DNA from: an uncultured Collinsella sp.
GTDB taxonomy: Bacteria > Actinomycetota > Coriobacteriia > Coriobacteriales > Coriobacteriaceae
Length of the DNA stretch: 7,976 nt
Reading direction: 5' to 3'
Assembly (NCBI GenBank): GCA_934667065.1
Contig: CAKULD010000014.1
Span: forward strand, 1-7,976
Numbering within the stretch: position 1 is the stretch's first letter; each line of letters begins with the position of its first letter. Shown one piece after another: positions 1 to 6,442 of the stretch. The notes beneath the pieces were generated by a model that ran no database searches, was not told where the DNA came from, and was given only the letters and a program-made list of their open reading frames with translations. The position numbers were made by a program, and so were the translations under genes.

Positions 1-1238
1 CCCACGAGCATGGTCTCGACGACCACGCGCTCGGGCTCGTTGTCCCAGCCAAACATGTGGGCGCACTCTTTGCGCGTATCGTAGGCGCCCTGGTCGGTCG
101 ACTGCACCTTGACGCCGTTCTTGTACGGGAAGGCCACGGCGCACTCGGGCTCCAAGAAGGCATGCTCGGTAAAGGGCGTGGTAAAGCGTTGCGTCACGGT
201 AAATGCGCTCTCCGCCAGCGCCTTGGCGGCGTCGCCGCGCGTCACATGGCGGCTCTGGCACACGTTGTCCTTGAGCTCCACCGTGTTGCCAAAGGCAAAG
301 AAGCTGTCGTGCAGGCGCGGGGCGTCGGCGGCCCTGGCCTCGACAATGTTGCGCACGGGCTCCAGCGGCTCGTAATCGATCTTAACGAGCTTCTTGGCCT
401 TCTCGAGCGTCGCCTCGTCCTCGGCGACCACCAGCACGATGGCGTCACCCACGCAGCGGGTGATATCGCCCGCCGCGATCATGACGTCCCAGTCCTGGAT
501 AAGGTGGCCGACCTGGTTGACCGGCACGTCCTCGGCGCGCAGGATGCCCACCACGCCGGGCAGGGCCTCGGCTTTAGAGGTGTCGATGGAGAGCACACGG
601 GCGCGCGGATACTTGGAGCGCACGGCGCTGGCGTAGGTCAGACCCGGCTGATCGAGCTCGTCGATGTCGTCGGGATACTTGCCCTCGCCGAGCACCTTCT
701 TGCGCACGTCGATACGGAAGGCGCGCTTGCCCACACCGTAGTCATCGCCGCGCTCCAGATCCTCGTCGATCTGCTTTTCGCCGCGAAGCACCGCAGCGGC
801 CAGCGAGATGCCTTCGATAATCTTTTTGTAGCCAGTGCAGCGGCAGACGTTGCCGCGGATGGCGTACTTGATCTGCTCCTCGGTGGGCTCGGGATCCTCG
901 GCGATCAGCGCTGCACCTGCCATGACCATGCCGGGGATACAAAAACCGCACTGCACGGCGCCCACGGCGCCAAAGGCGTACACAAATGCCTCGCGCACGT
1001 CCTCGGGCAGGCCCTCGACGGTCACGATGTTGCGACCGGCGGCAAGGGCGGTGGTCAGCACGCACGCCTTGACGGCGGCGCCATCCACATGGATGGTGCA
1101 GGTGCCGCAGGCGCCCTCGGAGCAGCCATCCTTGGCGGAGTGAATGTGTAGGTCGTCGCGCAGATAGCGCAGCAACGGTTTGTTTTGGGTCGTCGTGCGC
1201 TCGACGCCGTTAACGGTAAAAGTGAATTCCTGTGCCAT
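1..1238 (-). CDS. xdh: Selenium-dependent-type xanthine dehydrogenase, fused 2Fe-2S/molybdopterin protein (C-terminus outside window)
   Basis: Xanthine dehydrogenase family protein predicted to hydroxylate a purine base (hypoxanthine or xanthine towards urate) in the cytoplasm. The 412 visible codons stay open to the window edge. Residues about 1-75 form a plant-type 2Fe-2S domain with C39, C44, C47 and C59. Residues about 76-155 form the second 2Fe-2S domain with C97, C100, C132 and C134 (QCGFC and CRCTGY). From about residue 165 the molybdopterin-binding subunit begins directly (FRIDVRKKVLGEGKY), including TEHAFLEPE at 357-365. The FAD domain that separates these parts in animal XDH is absent, as in E. 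coli XdhD. The start ATG (1236-1238) has an AAGGGA ribosome binding site at 1245-1250, six bases away, and lies 12 bp after the Fe-S gene. Selenium dependence is inferred from the ygfK/ssnA neighbourhood; no selenocysteine codon is seen. Another purine or heterocycle hydroxylase is possible. Confidence 0.9.
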   Translation of the reverse strand, partial: MAQEFTFTVNGVERTTTQNKPLLRYLRDDLHIHSAKDGCSEGACGTCTIHVDGAAVKACVLTTALAAGRNIVTVEGLPEDVREAFVYAFGAVGAVQCGFCIPGMVMAGAALIAEDPEPTEEQIKYAIRGNVCRCTGYKKIIEGISLAAAVLRGEKQIDEDLERGDDYGVGKRAFRIDVRKKVLGEGKYPDDIDELDQPGLTYASAVRSKYPRARVLSIDTSKAEALPGVVGILRAEDVPVNQVGHLIQDWDVMIAAGDITRCVGDAIVLVVAEDEATLEKAKKLVKIDYEPLEPVRNIVEARAADAPRLHDSFFAFGNTVELKDNVCQSRHVTRGDAAKALAESAFTVTQRFTTPFTEHAFLEPECAVAFPYKNGVKVQSTDQGAYDTRKECAHMFGWDNEPERVVVETMLV

Positions 1239-1250
1239 GGTGATTCCCTT

Positions 1251-1730
1251 CTACACGCCGGCGGCGATGCCGGTGCGGTCGTGGATGGCGCCATGCGGGC
1301 AGACGACGGCGCACATGCCGCACGACAGGCAGTCCGTACCGTCGATATGGGCGCAGTTGTCCTCGATGCGGATAGCGCAGGCAGGGCACTTTTTGGCGCA
1401 CATGCCGCAACCGATGCAGCTCGTGTCGCAGATCTTGCGAGCAATGGCGCCCTTATCGGTGTTGTTGCAGCACACCAGGATGTTCTGGTAGCCGGGGACG
1501 AAGGCAATCACGCGCTGCGGGCACACCATGCTGCACAGGCCACAGCCCGTGCACTTGGAACGATCCACGCGGGCGATGCCATCGACCAGGGCAATGGCGC
1601 CGTGGGGGCAGGCCGTGACGCAGGCGCCACAGCCAATGCAGCCTTCGCTGCAGCGGGCGTCGCCGCCCGCGGAGGCGCAACCGCTTCCGCAGGCAACGTA
1701 GGCCACGTTATGTTGAATGGATTTGGCCAT
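1251..1730 (-). CDS. RnfB-core-like protein with four 4Fe-4S motifs (polyferredoxin)
   Basis: A 159-residue soluble Fe-S protein with four CxxCxxCxxxCP motifs at C31-C41, C60-C70, C105-C115 and C134-C144, enough for four 4Fe-4S clusters. The layout follows the C-terminal ferredoxin region of RnfB, the electron-input subunit of Rnf complexes: AYVAC near residue 10, the linker PGYQNILVCCNNTDKGAIARKIC (79-101, the RnfB 'V-C-S-DKG' segment), then CIGCGMC and AxID before the last motif. The RnfB membrane anchor is missing. Further cysteines (C14, C18, C27, C87, C88, C101, C118, C126) make it unusually cysteine-rich. No signal peptide or membrane segment is seen, so it should be cytoplasmic. It lies 10 bp after ygfK and 12 bp before xdh, which suggests electron transfer between these two enzymes (inference). 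The Fe-S ferredoxin call is secure; the partner proteins are not known. Confidence 0.9.
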   Translation of the reverse strand: MAKSIQHNVAYVACGSGCASAGGDARCSEGCIGCGACVTACPHGAIALVDGIARVDRSKCTGCGLCSMVCPQRVIAFVPGYQNILVCCNNTDKGAIARKICDTSCIGCGMCAKKCPACAIRIEDNCAHIDGTDCLSCGMCAVVCPHGAIHDRTGIAAGV

Positions 1731-1736
1731 AAGGGG

Positions 1737-1742
1737 TCCCTT
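1737..1742 (-). promoter_or_regulatory. Ribosome binding site of the RnfB-like gene, overlapping the ygfK stop codon
   Basis: On the minus strand AAGGGA sits six bases before the ATG at 1728-1730. Its first two bases are the last two of the ygfK TAA stop (1741-1743). Ribosomes finishing ygfK end on the next gene's binding site, which favours translational coupling and comparable protein amounts (inference). Confidence 0.75.
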
Positions 1743-4740
1743 ATTTCTTAAGGAGATACGAATAGTTGTCGCGCACGGCCCTGATGGTCAGGCGGACGGC
1801 CTCGGGCAGACCGGTGTTGACGTCATCGACCGAGACGGTGCGGACCGTACCGGCGACGCGGACCTTAACGTGGTCCCCGCCCACAGCCAAGAAGCCCTCG
1901 TTCTCGGAGTTCTCCATGTCCTGCTCGCTCCAGAACAGGGTGAGCTTGTCCTTGTAGGGACGACCCTCCTGGTAGGGGCAGAACACGGCGCAGTTGCCGC
2001 ACTCGTTGCACATGCCGTCGACGTGGACGACCTGATGCTTGGCCAGGCCCGGCACCTTAATTGCCACGTTGGCGCGGTTGGGGCACACGTCGCAGCAGAC
2101 CTCGCACACCGAGCCGCAGCCCAGGCAGCGAGTCTTGGTGCAGTTGCGCTTGTCACGGCACAGTGACCCCTTGCGCTCGTAGCAGGTGTCCTCGCGACCG
2201 GCCCGCTCGTTGCAGTCGGCGTACTTGTTAAAGTCCACGCCGGCAATGGCACGGGCGACCTCGGCGGCGTCGGCAATAGCCTCGACCACGGTGGCGGGAC
2301 CGCGGCGGCAGTCGCCCGCAGCCCAGACACCCTCGACGCCGGTGGAGGTGGCGGCAAGGCGGCCGCGACGGTCGTGCTCGACGCCCGCGGCATCGTACAG
2401 GCTGGCATCGATGCCCTCGCCCACGGCGCAGATCACCGTGGTGGCGGGAAGCTCGACGGTCTCGCCCGTAGCGACGGGGCTGCGACGACCGCTTGTATCC
2501 GGCTCGCCAAGCTCCATAACGTCGCAGGTCAGCACGGCGCCGTTGAGCGCCTTGGGCGCCAACAGCTCGCAGAACTCAACGCCGTCGGCAAGAGCAAGAT
2601 CGAGCTCTTCCTCGTCGGCGGGCATCTGCTTCTTGGTGCGGCGATACACCAGGCGCACGTTCTTCACACCAGCCAGGCGCTTGGCCACGCGGGCCGCGTC
2701 CATGGCGGTGTTGCCGGCGCCGATGACCACGACGTCCTCGCCCAGCTCGAGCTTCTCGCCCTTCTTGGCAGCCTCGAGGAACTCCAGCACGTCGAGCTCG
2801 GCACCCTCGCCCAAGCCCGCAGAGCCGGGCATCCAGGCACCGGTGGCCACGACCACGTCGGTAAAGCCCTGGGCCTTGAGCTCGTCAATGGACTCCACGC
2901 GAGCGTTGAGCTGCACCTTGGCGCCAAAGGCCAGGCAGAGCTCGGCGTCGTGCGAGATATCGTCGCTGGCGATACGGAACTCGGGGATCACGTGACGGAC
3001 CACGCCGCCGAGCGAATCGCGGGCCTCAAAGATGGTAACGGGCACGCCGGCACGCGTCAGGAAGAACGCCGTTGCCAGACCGGCCGGGCCGCCGCCAATA
3101 ACGGCAACGTTGCGCTCGCCGCCGTTGGCGATAGCCTGGGCGCGCAGCTTGGGCAGCACGGCGGTCATGGCCTCGCGGGCGGCCTTGAGCTTGCTGGCGC
3201 GAATCTGGGCGCCCTCGGGCTCGTAGAATGCACGCTCGCAGGCACGGCCGCAGGGATGCGGGCAGATGGTGCCGGTAATGAACGGCAGGGCGTTGCGCTC
3301 GATGATAATGTTGAGTGCGTCCTCGTAGCGGCCCTCGTCAACAGCCGCCAGGTAGGCGGGAATATCCTGCTGGATGGGGCAGCTCGTGCGGCACGGCGTA
3401 GTAAAGCAGTCGTTAAGCGGGCTCTTGCCGGCGACCTTGCGGTCGGGCAGCGGGCGCAGTGGCTTCTTGTAGAGCGGGTTGGTGAGCGAGTCGGTCTGGA
3501 CCGCAGTCACGGCCTCGAGCGAGACGCCCGCGAACGGCTTGCCATCCAGATCGGCAAATTCACCTGCCATCTGGCTAAAGCGCTCGTAGCCACCGGGCTT
3601 GAGCACGTCGGTCGCCAGGGTAACGGGCCAAATGCCGGCATCGTACAGGGCACGGATGTTGTAGACCGTGGCACCGCCGGAGTAGCTGATGCGCAGCTTG
3701 CCATCGAACTGATCGGTAATGCGGCGGGCGGCCTCGATGGTCAGCGAGAACAGCGGACGGCCCGACATGTACATCTCGGTGGAGGGCAGCTCGTTCCTCG
3801 TCACGTCGACGGGGAACGTGTTGGTCAGCTTGACGCCAAACTCAAGGCCGCGCTCGGCGCACAGGGCAATCAGGCGCTCGAACATGGGCACGGCGTCGGC
3901 CCACTGCAGGTCCTCGCGGAAGTGTGTATCGTCGAAGACGATGTAGTCAAAGCCCAGCTCGTTCAGACGCTGGCGGGCAAACTCATAGCCCAGCAGCGTG
4001 GGGTTGCACTTGATGTAGGTGTTGAGGCCCTTCTCGGTGATCAGATAGGTCGCGATGCGCTCGATCTCCGCCGGCGGGCAGCCATGCAGCGTGGACTCGG
4101 TGATGGAGTTGGAGACGCGCGCCGGGATGGACTCGACAAACGCGGCATCGACATGCTCAAACTTGCCCAGGTTGGCGAGCGCCCACGTGCGGCACTCGTT
4201 CCAAACCTCGGAGCCGCTGGCGTCCTTCATGCCCTCGATATAGGCGTCGACCTTGGGGCTCTTAATGCCCTCCAAGTCATAACCCACCGACATGTTGAAG
4301 ACAAAGCCGTCCGGGCTTCCCAGACCGTACTCGCGAGCGATCAGGTGGCAGGCAAACCATGCCTTCACGTACTCGGCAAAGGCCTGCGGAACCTCGAGCT
4401 CGGTCGACCACTCGCAGTTGTAGCACTCGTCCTGCGCAACGATGCAGGGTTTGTTCACGCACTTGGAGAGCTCCTCGCCGTCCATAACCTGAACAGTCTT
4501 GAGCTCAAAGAAGCGGGAACCGGCCACGTAGGATGCCACGATGTTCTGGGCAAGCTGCGTGTTGGGGCCGGCGGCCGGGCCAAACGGGGTCTCGATGCGC
4601 TCGTCAAAAATGGGAAGCGCGCCCTCCTGGTTGGTCGTGACCATCTTGCGCACGCCAAAGATGGCGTCCTGGGTCTTGTGCTCCTCGATGATCCAGTTCA
4701 TCAGCTGCGAAAACGGGATCGGCCTCATGATGTCGCTCAT
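1741..4740 (-). CDS. ygfK: YgfK: multidomain flavin/Fe-S NAD(P)H reductase ('putative selenate reductase subunit')
   Basis: A 999-residue cytoplasmic oxidoreductase. Residues 1-430 resemble a dihydroorotate dehydrogenase-like TIM barrel (FNMSVGYDL at 148-156, STLHGCPPAEIER at 216-228, YSGGATVYNIRALYDAG at 353-369 as the FMN-phosphate region). Residues about 440-535 are a helical Fe-S domain with C445, C450, C454, C493, C497 and C501. An FAD-binding site follows (VAVIGGGPAGLATAFF, 545-560), then an NAD(P) site (VVVIGAGNTAMDAARVAKRL, 670-689) and the closing FAD motif GVWAAGDC at 804-811. The tail has a cysteine cluster at C872-C886 and a 4Fe-4S motif C911/C914/C917/C921. Length fits the YgfK family. 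The family name comes from genetic links to selenate reduction in E. coli. Its position among ssnA, xdh and a purine permease, and its dihydropyrimidine-dehydrogenase-like modules, point to reduction of a purine-derived ring (inference). The start is set by the AGGAG site at 4747-4751; upstream in-frame codons lie in a structured gap. Confidence 0.93.
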   Translation of the reverse strand: MSDIMRPIPFSQLMNWIIEEHKTQDAIFGVRKMVTTNQEGALPIFDERIETPFGPAAGPNTQLAQNIVASYVAGSRFFELKTVQVMDGEELSKCVNKPCIVAQDECYNCEWSTELEVPQAFAEYVKAWFACHLIAREYGLGSPDGFVFNMSVGYDLEGIKSPKVDAYIEGMKDASGSEVWNECRTWALANLGKFEHVDAAFVESIPARVSNSITESTLHGCPPAEIERIATYLITEKGLNTYIKCNPTLLGYEFARQRLNELGFDYIVFDDTHFREDLQWADAVPMFERLIALCAERGLEFGVKLTNTFPVDVTRNELPSTEMYMSGRPLFSLTIEAARRITDQFDGKLRISYSGGATVYNIRALYDAGIWPVTLATDVLKPGGYERFSQMAGEFADLDGKPFAGVSLEAVTAVQTDSLTNPLYKKPLRPLPDRKVAGKSPLNDCFTTPCRTSCPIQQDIPAYLAAVDEGRYEDALNIIIERNALPFITGTICPHPCGRACERAFYEPEGAQIRASKLKAAREAMTAVLPKLRAQAIANGGERNVAVIGGGPAGLATAFFLTRAGVPVTIFEARDSLGGVVRHVIPEFRIASDDISHDAELCLAFGAKVQLNARVESIDELKAQGFTDVVVATGAWMPGSAGLGEGAELDVLEFLEAAKKGEKLELGEDVVVIGAGNTAMDAARVAKRLAGVKNVRLVYRRTKKQMPADEEELDLALADGVEFCELLAPKALNGAVLTCDVMELGEPDTSGRRSPVATGETVELPATTVICAVGEGIDASLYDAAGVEHDRRGRLAATSTGVEGVWAAGDCRRGPATVVEAIADAAEVARAIAGVDFNKYADCNERAGREDTCYERKGSLCRDKRNCTKTRCLGCGSVCEVCCDVCPNRANVAIKVPGLAKHQVVHVDGMCNECGNCAVFCPYQEGRPYKDKLTLFWSEQDMENSENEGFLAVGGDHVKVRVAGTVRTVSVDDVNTGLPEAVRLTIRAVRDNYSYLLKK

Positions 4741-4746
4741 AATGAG

Positions 4747-4753
4747 CTCCTCT
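4747..4753 (-). promoter_or_regulatory. Ribosome binding site fixing the ygfK start
   Basis: AGAGGAG on the minus strand, six bases before the ATG at 4738-4740. It supports the start beginning MSDIMRPIPFSQL over an in-frame ATG 123 bases upstream. That longer start would add an arginine-rich 41-residue stretch unlike the family and has its codons inside a strong hairpin. Confidence 0.85.
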
Positions 4754-4793
4754 CTGTAACGCCCGGCGAGACCGCGCGACGGGCGCAAATACG

Positions 4794-4808
4794 GTGTAGC
4801 GCTAGCAC
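4794..4808. repeat. Near-palindrome with TAGCGCTA core
   Basis: The plus strand reads GTGTAGCGCTAGCAC: a perfect 8-bp palindrome (TAGCGCTA, 4797-4804) flanked by GTG and CAC with a one-base offset. It overlaps one arm of a possible RNA hairpin (4799-4813). The form fits a protein-binding operator, but only one copy was noticed and no regulator is visible. Confidence 0.3.
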
Positions 4809-4838
4809 AGCGCCGGCGACCCCGCGGAGGCCGCCTAT

Positions 4839-4874
4839 ACGCGCGTCGAATGCGGCGAAACACTCGACGCGCGT
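4839..4874 (-). repeat. Long perfect inverted repeat just after ssnA
   Basis: The 11-base arms ACGCGCGTCGA (4839-4849) and TCGACGCGCGT (4864-4874) are exact reverse complements. On the minus-strand RNA the stem extends inward by GUG/CAU (one wobble) to leave a loop of about eight bases. It begins 16 bp after the ssnA stop codon, where a terminator or 3'-end stabiliser would lie, but the RNA continues AUAGGCGG rather than with a U-run. Confidence 0.7.
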
Positions 4875-4890
4875 GAATCTACTTGTGAAA

Positions 4891-6246
4891 TTAGTAGGTG
4901 CGATCGTTGAGCGTGCTCCAGAGCTTCTTGGACTCAGCCATGATCCACGCGTTGATCTTGTCCTCATCGATACCGACAAACTCGCGATCCTTGTACAGGA
5001 CACGGCCGTTGATGATGGTGGTGCGGCAGTTTTTGCCCATCATGCCAAAGAGCATGTGCCCGTCGATGTTCTCCTCGCTCAGCGGCGTAAAGGGCTTGTA
5101 GTCCATAACGATGACGTCGGCAGCGGCACCGGCCTCGAGCACACCGAGCTTGCGATCGAAGTACTTGCTGGCCATCTTGGCGTTGTTCTCGAACAGCATG
5201 GTCATGGCCTCGCACCAGCCCACGTTGGGCATGGCGGCGTTGTGGCGCTGAATGATCAGGAAGACCTTGAGGCTCTCGAGCATGTCGTGGGTGTAGGCGT
5301 CGGTGCCCATGCACACGGGGATGCCGCGGCGGAAGAACTCGAGTACGGGAGCGCAGCCAACGGCGTTGCCCATATTGGATTCGGGGTTGTTGACGAGCCA
5401 AGTGCCGGACTCCTTGACGATATCCATCTCGGCAGGCGTCACGTGGATGCAGTGGCCCAGCATGGTGTCGGGCCCCAGCAGGTTGTGCTGCAACAGGCGC
5501 TCGACGGGGCTGATGCCACCGCGGTTCTCGCGGGAGTCCCACACGTCATTCATACCCTCGCATACGTGGATGTGGAAGCCGGTCAGGCCGTTGTTGGCCT
5601 CGGCCATCTTGTCCATGGTCTCGTCCGACAGCGTAAAGGTGGCATGTCCGCCAAACATGGCGGCAATCATGTGGTTGTCGTTATCGCGACGCTCCTTGGC
5701 GGTCCACTGGGCAAACTCCGCGTTCTCGGCAATGGCCTGGTCGCATTTTTCCTGGCCGCGTCGATCGGAGACCTCGTAGCACAGGCACGAACGCATGCCC
5801 AGCTCCTGCGCGGCGTCCTTAATGGTAAAGAGGCTGCCCGGGATCTCGCAAAAGCTCGCGTGGTGATCGAAGATCGTGGTGACGCCATCGCGGATGGAGT
5901 CCAGAATCGTGGCATAGGCGCTGGCCTTGGTGCCGTCGAGCGTCAGGTTGTCGTCAATCTTCCACCACTGCTGCTCAAGATTCTCCAGGAAGTTGGTGGG
6001 GTTGCAGCCCTTAATGGCAAGGCCGCGGGCCAGACCCGAGTAGATGTGGGTGTGGCAGTTGATGAGTCCGGGCATGATGAGGTTGCCCTGGGCGTCGACG
6101 TACTCGGCATCCGGGTACTTGGCCTTGAGCTCGCGCTCGAGGCCCACTTCGACGATCGTATCTCCGTCAATGGCGACCGCACCGTTGGGAATGAACGGGG
6201 TCTGAGCGTTGCGGGTAAAGACGGAACCGTTAGCGACCAGAAGCAT
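4891..6246 (-). CDS. ssnA: SsnA: putative metal-dependent aminohydrolase of the selenium/purine cluster
   Basis: A 451-residue amidohydrolase-superfamily enzyme of the SsnA type, related to guanine deaminases and chlorohydrolase-like deaminases. It is expected to hydrolyse an amino group or cyclic amide of a purine-derived compound in the cytoplasm. The fold's landmarks are present: the N-terminal beta-sandwich strands, the metal site NCHTH with H65 and H67 (63-67), FHIHVCEG with H225 and H227, LGHCIHV with H265 and H268, and MGTDAYTHD with catalytic-type D316. A C-terminal beta-sandwich return ends with RTTIINGRVLYKD (408-420). All expected metal ligands are intact, so it should be active. 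The exact substrate cannot be read from sequence; guanine or a later ring-opened intermediate are both possible. It lies between the permease and ygfK, separated from each by a structured gap. The start at 6246 is preferred over an ATG six codons upstream because of the AAGGGAG site at 6252-6258. Confidence 0.9.
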   Translation of the reverse strand: MLLVANGSVFTRNAQTPFIPNGAVAIDGDTIVEVGLERELKAKYPDAEYVDAQGNLIMPGLINCHTHIYSGLARGLAIKGCNPTNFLENLEQQWWKIDDNLTLDGTKASAYATILDSIRDGVTTIFDHHASFCEIPGSLFTIKDAAQELGMRSCLCYEVSDRRGQEKCDQAIAENAEFAQWTAKERRDNDNHMIAAMFGGHATFTLSDETMDKMAEANNGLTGFHIHVCEGMNDVWDSRENRGGISPVERLLQHNLLGPDTMLGHCIHVTPAEMDIVKESGTWLVNNPESNMGNAVGCAPVLEFFRRGIPVCMGTDAYTHDMLESLKVFLIIQRHNAAMPNVGWCEAMTMLFENNAKMASKYFDRKLGVLEAGAAADVIVMDYKPFTPLSEENIDGHMLFGMMGKNCRTTIINGRVLYKDREFVGIDEDKINAWIMAESKKLWSTLNDRTY

Positions 6247-6251
6247 GAAAG

Positions 6252-6258
6252 CTCCCTT
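6252..6258 (-). promoter_or_regulatory. Ribosome binding site fixing the ssnA start
   Basis: AAGGGAG on the minus strand, five bases before the ATG at 6244-6246. The alternative ATG at 6262-6264 has only C-rich sequence in front of it, and using it would place the binding site inside the coding sequence. Confidence 0.8.
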
Positions 6259-6344
6259 CAACATCAGGGGCGGGGTTTGACACCTCTGACATGGCGGAAG
6301 TGCGAAGCGCCGGCCTACACCGGAAACGGGCCCTCTCCCGTCAA

Positions 6345-6376
6345 CGCTTCACCAAAGGGACAAACCCTTTGAAGCG
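6345..6376 (-). repeat. Bulged inverted repeat between permease and ssnA
   Basis: The outer arms CGCTTC (6345-6350) and GAAGCG (6371-6376) and the inner arms AAAGGG (6354-6359) and CCCTTT (6365-6370) pair exactly. They leave a three-base bulge on one side (6351-6353) and a five-base loop (6360-6364). This makes a stable RNA hairpin on either strand. No U-run follows it in the operon direction. Confidence 0.65.
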
Positions 6377-6394
6377 CGGCTTGGCGCCGCATGA

Positions 6395-6426
6395 CGTCGG
6401 CGGACGAGGCGATGCGCCCGCCGACG
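6395..6426 (-). repeat. Inverted repeat just after the permease gene
   Basis: The arms CGTCGGCGG (6395-6403) and CCGCCGACG (6418-6426) are exact reverse complements around a 14-base loop, starting 16 bp after the permease stop codon. The placement matches that of the hairpin after ssnA. It may protect or delimit the upstream message; the missing U-run argues against a standard terminator. Confidence 0.65.
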
Positions 6427-6442
6427 AATAGCACCGAATTGA

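Larger units (their letters stand above)
4741..4890 (-). other. Structured ssnA-ygfK intergenic region (chain of four hairpins)
   Basis: This 150-bp gap holds no gene. On the transcribed strand it can fold into four successive stem-loops. They are an 11-bp perfect stem at 4839-4874; a 7-bp stem at 4815-4835 whose single imperfect pair is G-U only in the minus-strand RNA; a 5-bp stem at 4799-4813 (GCGCT/AGCGC); and a GCCCG/CGGGC stem at 4761-4784. The ygfK ribosome binding site follows directly and is unpaired in this reading. None of the stems is followed by a U-run, so ordinary intrinsic termination is unlikely. An mRNA stabiliser or processing site, or a regulated leader, is possible. Folding was done by eye. 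Confidence 0.55.
6247..6442 (-). other. Structured permease-ssnA intergenic region
   Basis: This 196-bp gap has no supportable gene. Reading along the transcript it holds a 9-bp perfect stem right after the permease stop (6395-6426), a small GCGGC/GCCGC stem-loop (6376-6390), and a bulged 12-bp stem (6345-6376) that shares base 6376 with the small one. G-rich and C-rich stretches up to the ssnA ribosome binding site follow. No U-run follows any stem, and no good -10/-35 pair was found, so ssnA is probably transcribed from upstream. Confidence 0.55.

Noticed and set aside
57..1151. Long plus-strand open frame antisense to xdh
   Set aside because: The opposite strand encodes a clear xanthine dehydrogenase with intact Fe-S motifs; the plus-strand product is low-complexity and unrecognised.
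4741..4863. N-terminal extension of ygfK to an upstream ATG
   Set aside because: It adds 41 arginine-rich residues, has no ribosome binding site, and overlaps hairpins; the AGGAG-linked start fits the family length.
4839..4874. Intrinsic terminator after ssnA
   Set aside because: The stem is strong but the RNA lacks a U-run downstream, so it is reported only as an inverted repeat.
4741..4890. Known purine, xanthine or molybdenum-cofactor riboswitch in the leaders
   Set aside because: I could not find the conserved core or loop sequences of those classes in either intergenic region or the operon leader; a covariance-model search would settle it.
6247..6264. Earlier ATG for ssnA
   Set aside because: The clear AAGGGAG site lies between the two ATGs and can only serve the downstream one.
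6314..6344. Possible promoter before ssnA (TTGACG at 6339-6344)
   Set aside because: The best -10 is TGTAGG at 6314-6319 with a 19-base spacer, which is too poor to call.
2374..6372. A 4-kb plus-strand open frame antisense to ygfK and ssnA
   Set aside because: It spans two well-recognised genes and the gap between them. Its composition (rich in Gly, Ala, Leu, Val, His) is what codon bias at high G+C gives on the opposite strand, and no family is recognisable.
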